NCBI GenBank assembly: GCA_037039685.1
Contig: JAWNGF010000004.1
Span: 4,712,001 to 4,776,000, forward strand
DNA from: Ceratobasidium sp. AG-K
Lineage: Eukaryota > Basidiomycota > Agaricomycetes > Cantharellales > Ceratobasidiaceae
Direction: 5' to 3'
DNA: 64,000 bases
Numbering within the stretch: position 1 is the first letter of the stretch; the number at the start of each line of letters is the position of its first letter. Below, piece after piece: positions 51,470 through 60,919 of this stretch. Made by a program: the position numbers and the translations under genes. The notes beneath the pieces are model-generated. The model had not been told where the DNA came from. It saw only the letters and a program-made list of their open reading frames with translations, and ran no database searches.

Positions 51470-53680
51470 CTAGTTTTCCGACTCCGAATCGGTAGACTTG
51501 GTTTCTTCCGTTTCTCCTTCCTTCACTTCTCCAGCTTTCCCTTTCATCGGAGCCTTTCCTTTGACTTTGAAGGTCCATTCCTTTTTGCAATCAGCAATTG
51601 CGTGTCCTGCCTCTCCACATTTGATGCAGAGGTTGTTTTCCATGCGGCGTTTCTTTTCGGTTTGAGGAACCAGGTCTCCTTTCACCTTTCTTGGGGTGGA
51701 TTTGGATCCTTCTGCCTTGTCTTCCTTCTTTCCTTTGTTTTGTGGATTTGTGAGCTTCTGGATCTCCTCAGCTTGGAGGGCGATATCAATCCATCCTTCC
51801 AAATTTCTTTGTTCGGCGGCCGTTCTGTCCCTGAGTTCTTCGCGGAAGAGTTCTGCTTTGATAAGCCTATTCAAACCTTGTCTGAAGCGTGCGATCAGGG
51901 CGGAGTCGTTCCAATTGAGCTCTTGTGCGAGAAGTCGGAATTCGGATACGTATTCCCCTACTGATTTGTTTTGATAGAGGCGTTGAATCCCTTGTTCTGC
52001 TTGGATCTTCTTGCTGGGATCGCTCCATTGCTTCTCGTAGGCGTTTTGGAATGCTTCCCATGAATCTAGCCAAGGGTGGTTCTCATTGTCATTGTATCGG
52101 TTGAGGACGGGTTGTGCCCAATTTCCTGCTGGTCCTTCAGCCATGTTCATGAGGGTGGCAACAATTCGGCGTTCCTCAGTGTCATATTGGTTTGGGTTCA
52201 GGCGGAAAAATGCCTTCATTCGTGCTAAGAATGTTTCGGCAGCTGTCCCCCTTGTTCCTTCGAATGCTTTGGGCATCTTGATACGAGGTCCGGATCCATT
52301 TCCGTTTCCTCCTTGCCCTGTTTGGATGATAAAGGTTCTTCCTTCATCCCTGATTCGATAACCAGATTGTCCTTCCACTTCAAATGAGGGTGATCGCCTT
52401 CCTTGAGGTGAGATATTCTTCCTATGTGGGGGCGGTTCCCTAGGGTTTGGAACTTCAATGGACGTTCTTCTAGATTCCTCTCGTCGGTGATCCGATTCTA
52501 CTTGGGCGTCAGCCCCGATTTGTTCCAGAAGGTCGAATGTTTCTTGTCCTCCGGTTCGGATTTCCCTGAGTCGAGTGGTTTGATTTTGGAATCCTTCCGT
52601 CACTTCTTCATCAATTCGCCCTAAAGCAATCGTGATGTTCCTCATTCCTTCGGCCATTCTTCCCATAGTTTCCTCCATCCTGTCGATTCGTGCTACTTGG
52701 TTTTGTAAATTCTGGGTAATCAGCTGATTTTGAGCCACTAGTTGTTGGTTGATGTACTCAAAGTTTTCTACAGATCGTTCGAAAATCTGCTCAACCCTTT
52801 GTTGTGCACGGTCGACGTTTCGGAGACGTTCGTAGAAGGTGTTGACTCCGTCTTCTGTTCTAGAAGCAATGCGTTCAATGCGTTGCATCATATTGTTGCT
52901 TTCTTGTTGTTGGAGGTTCCATCGGCGTTCAAGTCCTTCAATTCTCAGGGCCTGTACCGCGTTTTCCTGTTGGTACTGGACTTGCAGGGTGTTGAAAATT
53001 CTTTCCAATGTTTGTACTGCTCGTCCATCGGTGTTTTCAATAATGATTTCCCTCCTCAACCGTTCATCCTCGGAGATAGTTTCTACGCTCCTTTGTGATT
53101 CGAAGGTGGACGGGACACTGGCCACACTTTGGCTTCTGGAAACTACTGACATCACTGGAACTATGCCAGGAGTAGAAGGTACCGGAGTGGTTCGAGGGAA
53201 GATATTGTCTAAATTTGGCATTTCGAGAGGTTGCCTAGGACCAAGGGATGCTGCAGGAGGAATCCGACCTGTTGCTGGCATTGATGGTCCTGGGGTTGCG
53301 TTCCTTTGGCCAAATTGTGCTGTTCCCATGGGTCGAATGATTCTCATCGCTTGTGGACTGACTATTGTTCTTGGTTCCTTTTGTTCAATTCCTGGTGGAG
53401 GGCTATTGTTTGTAATTTCAATCACCCTGATGGTTGGGGATGTTGATTGTTCGTTGGAACTGGTAGGTTCTTCTCGTGATGTTTCGACTATGTTGCCGAT
53501 TCCCCCTGGGACGCTGGTTGATGGTGGTCTTGAGGCTCGGCTATTGGTTCTAAGCGGTGCCGTCCAGTCTCCAGCTCGTTCCCTGGATGCTCTTGAGGGG
53601 TTTGTTCGGACTTCTACTATTCGTGGCGAAGGCTCAGTAGCCTGCCTGTTTGACGCTGCGCTCGAGGATCTTGTGAACAT
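51470..53680 (-). CDS. gag: Gag of element E3
   Basis: 736 codons, start MFTRSSSAASNRQATEP. N-terminal Pro/Ser/Arg-rich region with VPGGIGNIVE; central coiled coil (IERIASRTEDGVNTFYERL); capsid region AAETFLARMKAFFRLN, WDSWEAFQNAYEKQW-like and YQNKSVGEYVSEFR; CCHC knuckle CIKCGEAGHAIADC; acidic tail DSESEN. The last 120 nt overlap the upstream-open pol frame. ggaaaac sits directly before the TAG stop. Structural protein of the particle. Confidence 0.93.
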   Translation of the reverse strand: MFTRSSSAASNRQATEPSPRIVEVRTNPSRASRERAGDWTAPLRTNSRASRPPSTSVPGGIGNIVETSREEPTSSNEQSTSPTIRVIEITNNSPPPGIEQKEPRTIVSPQAMRIIRPMGTAQFGQRNATPGPSMPATGRIPPAASLGPRQPLEMPNLDNIFPRTTPVPSTPGIVPVMSVVSRSQSVASVPSTFESQRSVETISEDERLRREIIIENTDGRAVQTLERIFNTLQVQYQQENAVQALRIEGLERRWNLQQQESNNMMQRIERIASRTEDGVNTFYERLRNVDRAQQRVEQIFERSVENFEYINQQLVAQNQLITQNLQNQVARIDRMEETMGRMAEGMRNITIALGRIDEEVTEGFQNQTTRLREIRTGGQETFDLLEQIGADAQVESDHRREESRRTSIEVPNPREPPPHRKNISPQGRRSPSFEVEGQSGYRIRDEGRTFIIQTGQGGNGNGSGPRIKMPKAFEGTRGTAAETFLARMKAFFRLNPNQYDTEERRIVATLMNMAEGPAGNWAQPVLNRYNDNENHPWLDSWEAFQNAYEKQWSDPSKKIQAEQGIQRLYQNKSVGEYVSEFRLLAQELNWNDSALIARFRQGLNRLIKAELFREELRDRTAAEQRNLEGWIDIALQAEEIQKLTNPQNKGKKEDKAEGSKSTPRKVKGDLVPQTEKKRRMENNLCIKCGEAGHAIADCKKEWTFKVKGKAPMKGKAGEVKEGETEETKSTDSESEN

Positions 53681-53728
53681 TGTTGTAAGATCACGTGATC
53701 TTGTTCTTCTCGTGGCTCAGCGGAATAA

Positions 53729-53740
53729 AGCTTGCTTCGC
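53729..53740 (-). other. Primer binding site of element E3
   Basis: Sense gcgaagcaagct, exact complement of the R segment (+ strand 53940-53951), which is 25 nt after the sense tatatata. Confidence 0.78.
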
Positions 53741-53742
53741 AA

Positions 53743-54229
53743 TGTCGCAACCTGCTAAATAGAAGTGTTGACGACGACTGTTGACCGTGGACCGTAACCG
53801 ATAAGTCTAAGTAGACTAAATCGGTGGAGGGAAATCGCTAGCTTCTAAGTAGAAGTCCTAGCTCCAAATCCCAAGTGGCTGCTGAAGTGGCTAAGTAGCC
53901 AAGTGCCTCTGATCACACACTGCAGGGAGAGTTGACGAGGCGAAGCAAGCTGGGGATTACCATGCTTGCAAGCCAGTATATATACTCAGAAAGCAAGTGA
54001 GTCATAGTAAATACATGAGTCACAAGCCTGAGTCAAAGTCAGAGTCATAAAGGGGCTGCGCAGGCCAGCCAATAGAAAACAGCATGAGTCATATGACTCA
54101 TGGTGACAAGTCATCCATACACCTCACTAAACGAGGGAGAGGGCCACATCTATACAGAAGGCGCTGTAAGGCGCCGATACAAGCCACGAACACAGAGAAC
54201 AGAGACAGAGGGCGGGACGGGTCACGACA
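53743..54229 (-). repeat. 5' LTR of element E3
   Basis: Contains TATA at about 53978-53985 and, upstream in the sense direction, five exact TGAGTCA/TGACTCA sites between 53998 and 54102 plus an agccaat box. Confidence 0.93.
53998..54102 (-). promoter_or_regulatory. Cluster of bZIP (Gcn4/AP-1-type) sites in the E3 5' LTR
   Basis: Five TGAGTCA/TGACTCA heptamers in 105 bp, the last two forming the 20-bp palindrome 54083-54102. They lie 15-120 bp upstream of the sense TATA, the expected enhancer position. Confidence 0.6.
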
Positions 54230-54283
54230 CGGTACAAGCCACGAGAACGCAAGAAGAGACAGAGGGAGGGACGGGTCACGACA

Positions 54284-54518
54284 AGTAAACGCCATTACAA
54301 AGGACAACAGGTTTCCAATGCCCTTAATGGAAGATCTTCTGGATAAAATCAAGGATGCAAAAATTTTCTCCAAGATTGACCTACACATGGGTTTCAACAA
54401 TATCAGAATCAGGGAAGGGGACGAATGGAAGACAGCCTTCAGAACCAAGGAAGGACTATTTGAATACATTGTCATGCCATTTGGACTAAAAAATGCTCCT
54501 GCCATTTTCCAAAGATAC
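54284..54518 (+). pseudogene. pol: Pol of element C', RT palm segment between E2 and C
   Basis: 54284-54288 is the E2 duplication. Then [29 protein letters not shown], and [13 protein letters not shown] to 54518, where C enters. Open, no stops. Confidence 0.88.
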
Positions 54519-54973
54519 TGTCGTGAGCTAGCTCACTCCATCGGACTCGCCCGTTGTCTCTCCCGTCTGTCTCTCCCTTTCTGTTACGTTTCCCGTTTCC
54601 GTTTGCCGCGTTGCCACCTTCTTGTGGTTATTTGTTACACTGTGTAACGCGGCTGTGCTTTGTACGAGTCATGTCTGTTCATACAGCATGACTCACATGG
54701 ACACTCCTGACTGGTTGACTGCGTTGACTCATGTGGCTGCGCCTTGTATGACTCGGCCTCTCTGTGAATATATATAGAGGACCAACAAGCCTGGAAACCC
54801 CAGCTTGTTTTGTCTCGTCAAAACATCCCTTTGAGTGACACTTAGAACCACCCCTACCCTCAAGAGCCTACAGACACTTAAGTGTGTTGCGGTCCAAGAG
54901 GTCACTTAGGTCTTAGTGCCGTCCACTCTCCATCGCGGCTTGCCTCATAGCCACCAAGAAGAAGCTTACGACA
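54519..54973 (+). repeat. 5' LTR of element C
   Basis: tgtcgtgagct to gcttacgaca. TGACTCA at 54689-54695 and 54725-54731, a third site differing by one base (tgactcg) near 54749, TATA about 54770-54777, self-primer agcttgttttgt at 54802-54813. Confidence 0.93.
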
Positions 54974-54975
54974 TT

Positions 54976-54987
54976 ACAAAACAAGCT
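54976..54987 (+). other. Primer binding site of element C
   Basis: acaaaacaagct, exact complement of 54802-54813. Confidence 0.78.
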
Positions 54988-55003
54988 TATCAAACATACA
55001 AAC

Positions 55004-57004
55004 ATGTCTATTCAAGAAGACGGAGGGTCACGTCCCTCGTCCACTAGATCACCACGAAGAGGACCCAGTCGGGCAGCAAGGCCTACTGGATCATTAAATG
55101 AGCAAGACATCGCACAAACTCAAGCGGGAGGACCTGCCCGATCACGCTCTCAAAGCCAGTCTTCAATGCCAGGAGCTTTCGGCATCTCTGACATGACAAC
55201 AGTACAAGAGGAAGAACCCACCATCACGAGTAGAGAACCAGGAGATCTCACAAATGACCCCACTCCAGCTGTGATTCGCATTTCAACTGGAAGTCCAGGG
55301 CCATCACGTCCCTTGTGGCCACTAGGGACTAGGAGGCAGTTCTTTTCTCCCCAGCCCGAGGCTCATGGGGGTGTGTCGCTTGTCCCCATTAGACCTCCTC
55401 CTACACCACACATTCCCAATGTACCTACAGTCCCGCAAATTGGGGGAACCATCACCAACGCAGGACCAATCCCAATAACTTCCCAGCCAGTCACACCAGC
55501 GATTCCAGCACCGCCCTACGTCCCACAGGGTTACTCTGGGCAGTCGGCACCGGTACCACAAGGCACCGGTGATCCGGGAAGCTCAAGTTCAAGTTCCAGC
55601 ACCAGCGGCAGGACTGTGATCAGTAATTTAGACGACCTGAACGACCTCCTAGAAGGAAGACACAATGCCACCCTTAGGGTCATAGACGGAATGAGGGTCA
55701 CCATGGATCGAAGGCTTAGTGGCCTAGAACAAGCCACACAAGTCCTAGCAAACAACCAACAAATCTTTAACGACTCCATCAACACCTTACAAGGCACCCT
55801 AACAGACATTCTGAACTCGGCAAGAAATGGCGAACACAATTCCTTTCTAGTCGGACAAGATGTAACACGCCTTCGGAACGAAGTTGCCAACACTCAAGGG
55901 CTAGTGAACAATGTACGCAAAGAACTCAACACTACCAGGCAAGGGCAACTTGAATGGAACGAAGCAGTAACTCAAGGACTGGAAAACTTACGACAAGAGG
56001 GAACCTCCTTCACTACCAAAATCACGGAAGTACAAGAAGCTATCAACAATATGCGAGAAGAAATCGACGAAACTTCCCTGCACGGGATCCCATCAAGGCG
56101 ATCAGATTCTCCACCACATCCAGACGCTGAATCTACCAGGATCGACGAATTAGAATTGAGAATCCAACGACTGACCGAGAACCCAAACACCGGTAGCAGT
56201 CCACGACGTCCCAAAGTAACTCGCCCAGAAGCCTTTGACGGAAAGAAAGGGGAGGGTGCTGAAATGTTCATCACACAAATGGAGAGCTACTTCATGCGAC
56301 TAGGCGATCAATATGCTTCCAATGAAGAAAGGATTCGCGAAGCTCTGGCAAACTTCAAATCCGAGAACAAAGCTGCCACCCACTGGGCACAAGTTCTCTT
56401 ACGATCACTCAACCAAAGGGAAAATAACCAAAACCTTGCCTCTTGGGAAAGTTTCAAGGCACACTTCATGGAACAGTTCAGCGACCCAAACAAAAAATCT
56501 AAGGCCGAAGCAGATATCCGAAAATGCAAGCAAAACAACTCTGTAGCAAACTATGCTTCGGAATTCCGATATCTTCTGATAGACGTAAACTGGGGACAAG
56601 AAGCTCTAATAAACCAGTTCAAGGAAGGATTAAAGTCAGAAGTCAAGACTGAACTAGCTTGCTTCGAACTAACCCTGATCAATGAAGATGGGACAGAACG
56701 AGAACTTTCCCTTGACCGGTGGATCTCAATCGCAATCTCTATCGACCAGAAATTGCAACAAATCAAGACCTCGACAGGAAAGAAGGCCGCCCAACCGACC
56801 GCTAGTGGACAATCCTCTACAAAACGGCTGCCTGACGAAATATACAAAGCAAGGATAGCATCCAACCGCTGCCTGAAGTGCGGACAGGAAGGACACCGTT
56901 CATTCAAATGCCCATCCAAGGATTGGATAACGACGGAACCTAGTGTTAAAGGAAGGGAAGCAACAATTATAGAAGACTCGGGAAAAGAAGCGGTCTCCCT
57001 CTAA
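55004..57004 (+). CDS. gag: Gag of element C
   Basis: 666 codons, start MSIQEDGGSRPSSTRSPRRG. Pro/Ser-rich N-terminus; central helices with repeated heptads (RLSGLEQATQVLANNQQIFN); capsid block AEMFITQMESYFMRLG and FKAHFMEQFSDPNKKSKAEA; CCHC knuckle CLKCGQEGHRSFKC; tail DSGKEAVSL. Lineage distinct from the B/E gags but with the same architecture. A canonical slippery heptamer is present near its end. Confidence 0.93.
   Translation: MSIQEDGGSRPSSTRSPRRGPSRAARPTGSLNEQDIAQTQAGGPARSRSQSQSSMPGAFGISDMTTVQEEEPTITSREPGDLTNDPTPAVIRISTGSPGPSRPLWPLGTRRQFFSPQPEAHGGVSLVPIRPPPTPHIPNVPTVPQIGGTITNAGPIPITSQPVTPAIPAPPYVPQGYSGQSAPVPQGTGDPGSSSSSSSTSGRTVISNLDDLNDLLEGRHNATLRVIDGMRVTMDRRLSGLEQATQVLANNQQIFNDSINTLQGTLTDILNSARNGEHNSFLVGQDVTRLRNEVANTQGLVNNVRKELNTTRQGQLEWNEAVTQGLENLRQEGTSFTTKITEVQEAINNMREEIDETSLHGIPSRRSDSPPHPDAESTRIDELELRIQRLTENPNTGSSPRRPKVTRPEAFDGKKGEGAEMFITQMESYFMRLGDQYASNEERIREALANFKSENKAATHWAQVLLRSLNQRENNQNLASWESFKAHFMEQFSDPNKKSKAEADIRKCKQNNSVANYASEFRYLLIDVNWGQEALINQFKEGLKSEVKTELACFELTLINEDGTERELSLDRWISIAISIDQKLQQIKTSTGKKAAQPTASGQSSTKRLPDEIYKARIASNRCLKCGQEGHRSFKCPSKDWITTEPSVKGREATIIEDSGKEAVSL
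56979..56985 (+). promoter_or_regulatory. Candidate -1 frameshift heptamer (G GGA AAA) at the gag-pol junction of C
   Basis: gggaaaa in the correct 0-frame phase (tcG GGA AAA) about 17 nt before the gag TAA; pol is in the -1 frame and open upstream through this point. Conserved in C'. A downstream stimulatory structure was not assessed. Confidence 0.5.
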
Positions 57005-57006
57005 CT

Positions 57007-60000
57007 GTGTGTGGAGAGACCAAGAAACCGGCAACGGAAGCAATGTACTTTAGAGCAACAAATGAATCTACCATTGTTTACGCAAACGTTACCGGAATCA
57101 CAGAACCTATCCCAACCCTTATTGATTCTGGAGCATCAAAGAATTTCCTGGACATTTTGTGGGCTCGGTCCAACAACATTCCACTCATAGAACTCTCCAC
57201 TCCTAGAAGAGTGATTGGTATCCAAGGGAAAGAACTCTCTCACCAAATTCGCTTCAAAGCAAAGCTGGAACTGGAAGTGGAGGGAAGATCCTTCAAACAA
57301 ACCTTCTTCGCTATGCCCACTGGAGAAACTAAACTCATCCTAGGATTGGAATGGTTAGAAGAATCAAACCCTGTCATCGATTGGAAAACAAAGCACATAT
57401 CGTGGCGGGCAGAAGCCATTCAAGCAAGGACAGCCTCAATAGACGACCTACCCGAGGAACTCAAGGAATTTGCCGACGTCTTTAGCGAAGAAAAATTCAA
57501 GAGAATCCCAGATCACCGCCCATACGACTGTGCCATCGACTTCAAGGAAGGAGCTGAGCTCCCGAAACCAGCCAGACCTATCCCACTCTCTCCAGCAGAG
57601 TCAATTGCACTAAGAGAATATTTGGATGAAGAAATGGCAGCGGGGAAAATTCGGCCAAGCAAATCACCCATTGCATCACCTTGCTTCTTTGTCAAAAAAC
57701 CGATCGATCCCAAGAACCCAGGAGCAGTTCGGCAACTACGACTTGTTCAAGATCTTAGAGGAGTAAACGCCATTACGAAGGACGACAGATTCCCAATGCC
57801 CCTAATAGAAGACCTCTTGGATAAGATCAAGGACGCAAAGATTTTCTCCAAGATCGATTTACGCATGGGTTTCAACAATATCAGAATCAAGGAAGGAGAC
57901 GAATGGAAGACAGCCTTCAGAACAAAAGAGGGACTGTTCGAATATGTTGTCATGCCTTTTGGACTAAAAAACGCGCCCGCCATATTCCAAAGATACATGA
58001 ACCACATCTTCCATGATCTCATCGACGTATGTGTCATAGTATATATTGACGACATCTTAGTCTTCTCTAAGAACAGAAGTCAACATACCGTGGATGTCAG
58101 GAAAGTACTAAAAATCTTACTGGAGGAAAACCTTTTCGCAAAGCTTCCAAAATGCGAATTCTTTGTCACCAAATTGACATATACTGGACTTGGAATCAGC
58201 GATTCGGGCATCTCAATGGAGGAAGAAAAGGTCAAGGCAATAAAGGAGTGGAAGGAACCAAGAACACTCAAGCAGGTCCAAGCATTCCTAGGATTCGCAA
58301 ACTTCTACCGAAGATTTGTACCGAATTTTAGCCGATTAGCAAAACCCCTGACATCCTTAACAAGAAAAGAGAACAAATGGGAATGGGGAAGCAATCAGCA
58401 GGAAGCATTTGAAGCCCTAAAGACGGAAATCAGCAAGGAGCCCACACTACGCCATCCAAACCCGGACAAACCCTTCTTCTTGGAAACAGACGCAAGCGGA
58501 GTAGCAATGGGAGCTATCCTGTCGCAAAGGCAAGATGATGGCTACCTACACCCTATTGCTTTCCTTTCAAAATCTTTCAATGAGGCTCAACTCAACTACG
58601 ACGTCCACGATAAGGAACTTATGGCAATCATAGAATCCTTAACTCATTGGAGACTTTATCTCGAAGGAACAAAGGAACCTATTACCATCTACACCAATCA
58701 TAGGAACCTACAGTTCTGGAAGGAAGCAAGAACTTTCAACCGCCGACACAAGATGGCACCAACTGCTTGCTTCCTATAACTTTGACATCATATACCGACC
58801 TGGAATCCTGTCATCAAAACCGGACCTGTTGTCAAGACGGTCAGACCATGAGGACATCCCGACACCTGAACAAGTTATGATATCTGCCGAAAAGCTCAAG
58901 GGATTTATGGGACAAGTTGACACGAACATCATAGAAACCATCAAAGAGGCTCAGGAAACAGATGAAGGACTGGCACGAATCAAAGAAATCTGCAAGTCAA
59001 GGGAAACATTACCAAAAGCCCTACAACACAGCGCGAAAGACTATGATTTCAAGGAAGGACTATTATGGTTTAAGGGAAGGATCTACGTGCCGGAGGACAA
59101 GGAATCCAGACTAGCCGTCATGCGAACTCATCACGACTCAAAAATTGCAGGACATCAAGGACAGGCTAGAACTCTGGAACTAATATCAAGAAGATACTTC
59201 TGGCCAGGAATGAAGCAAAGCATAAACAGATACGTGGAATCATGTGAGACCTGTCAACGGACAAAGGGATCGAAGTCCATAGTCCCAATCAAACCTTCGG
59301 AAATTCCAAAAGGACCGTGGGAAGACATAGCATTCGACTTCGTGGTGAAATTGCCAAAATCCAGGGGGTCAGATAGCATCTTAGTAGTGGTCGACCGATT
59401 CTCAAGAATGGCGCACTTCATACCCTGCAAAGAATCTCACACGGCAAGCGACCTTGCAAATCTCTTCATCACAAATGTTTGGAAATTGCACGGTTTTCCA
59501 AAAAGCACAATCTCAGACCGAGGGACTACTTTCAATTCCAAACTTATGAAAGCCATTTATGAGAAGATTGGAACTAGCCCAGGTTTCAGTACCGCCTACC
59601 ACCCCCAAACAGATGGAATAACGGAAAGGATCAACCAATGGATGGAAGGCTGGCTGCGATTGTTCGTCAACTACCGGCAGGATGATTGGGCGGACTTATT
59701 ACCAATTGCGGAGTTCAGCTATAACCTACAGAAGCACCGCGTAACAGGTAGTTCCCCTTTCGAAATTGTCTACGGGAGGGAACCACTGTGGAACATATCT
59801 GCAGAAGAATCAACAGTTCCTGAAGCAAACAACATCACAGGAAAATGGCGCAAAATCCACGACGAAGCAATTGCATCAATGGAAACCCAAAGGCTTCCAG
59901 AAGAAGAACCAAAGAACGAGTACCAAGAAGGAGATCTAGTGTGGCTGCTGGGAAAGAACATTCAAACAAAAAGACCCTCAAAGAAACTGGACAACAAAAA

Positions 60001-60919
60001 GCACGGGCCATTTGTTGTGAAGCGACAGATAGGGTCACACGCTTACGAACTTGACTTGCCGGCAACAATGAGAGTGCACCCTGTTTTCCACATCGACTTG
60101 CTGAGCCCTTACAAAGAAGATACAGAATTCAGCCGTAACCAACCCCGACCACCGCCGATCATAACAGAGGAAGGAGAAGAAGAATACGAAGTAGAAAGGA
60201 TCTTGGATTGGAAAGAGACAAAGGACGGTCTTTTTTACAGGGTCAGATGGAAGGGCTATGGAAGTGAAGAAGACACAGAACAAAGGGTGGAAGACTTTGG
60301 TCACCTTTCGAAGATCATCAAGGACCTTCTACGTCGACACCCCGAGGCTCCCACGCCATCTAACTACGCTCCAGGGAGGATAAAAGGCAGAGGGGGCGCA
60401 GTTGATAGTGACATCTGCAAAACCTGCAACTACTCCAGAACACACGCTCATCTCTACTCTCTAAATCTTTTTTGCTCTCCACCATGCCTGCCGTCTCCCG
60501 CACCACCATCGCCAACAACCTCACCCGCGTCCTCGAAGGACCTGCCTTTGCCACGGCGAGGATCCTCGACTCCGGAGCTGCCCTCTACGTCTTCAAGAGG
60601 TCGCAGCAAAGCTCTGGAAGGATGCACTTCAGGGCCTCGGACGATATCCTCCACTCAGACCTGGGGGAATTCCAATGGGTCGGCAAAAAATGGCCGACAC
60701 GCATGCAGCTCCTACGAAAGGACATATTCGTCTGCCAAGGATGCGCGGCATTCCAGGTCTCGGAGGTCGTGCTCCTCTCCACCCACATGCTCGGAGTGGT
60801 CGAATGGGGACAAGAAGGAGCGTACTCGAGCGAGTGGGTACCAGGTTACGACGGAAGACAACCAACGCTCCGACCTAGATGGAACGACGCCTGGGACGCC
60901 AACTACGAAAAGGACCTGA
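57007..60919 (+). pseudogene. pol: Pol of element C, frameshifted in RNase H
   Basis: 57007-58779 encodes protease LIDSGASKNF, RT with VYIDDILVFS intact and RNase H (ETDASG, DKELMAII, YTNHRNL with Asp to Asn). A 2-nt deletion after 58749, judged against C', shifts to the frame of 58829-60919: RNase H tail, integrase finger CETCQRTKG, VVVDRFSRM, SDRGTTF, HPQTDGITER, chromodomain EYEVERILDWKET..RVRWKGYG. The frame then runs over ORF3 to 60919. First codon is GTG. LTR identity says the insertion is recent, so the lesion is post-insertional, copied in trans, or an assembly error. Confidence 0.88.
60378..60387 (+). promoter_or_regulatory. Candidate TATA-like box upstream of C ORF3
   Basis: ggataaaagg, 97 nt before the ATG at 60484, followed by a pyrimidine-rich stretch (ctcatctctactctctaaatc) typical of fungal start regions. 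Present also in C' (about 63978). Confidence 0.45.

Larger units (their letters stand above)
46283..54229 (-). mobile_element. Element E3: apparently intact Ty3/gypsy retrotransposon
   Basis: 7947 bp, LTRs 46283-46769 and 53743-54229 (487 bp, three differences seen, all transitions), flanked by cggta (46278-46282, 54230-54234). Gag, pol and ORF3 are open, all catalytic motifs are in place, and PBS and R match exactly. The best candidate in the window for an element able to move. Confidence 0.95.
38397..54283 (-). mobile_element. Element E2: Ty3/gypsy retrotransposon (E group) inserted in C' pol
   Basis: LTRs 38397-38896 and 45832-46282+54235-54283 (500 bp each, one difference noticed), flanked by agtaa (38392-38396, 54284-54288). 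Gag, pol and ORF3 all open, but RT carries YIND. Its 5' LTR is split by E3. The near-identical LTRs indicate a recent insertion. Confidence 0.93.
45832..54283 (-). repeat. 5' LTR of element E2, split by E3
   Basis: 45832-46282 and 54235-54283; E3 entered 49 bp from the sense start of U3, leaving the cggta duplication. Confidence 0.92.

Noticed and set aside
54230..54283. Short piece between E3 and C' as a separate insertion
   Set aside because: It is the last 49 bp of the E2 5' LTR plus the cggta duplication.
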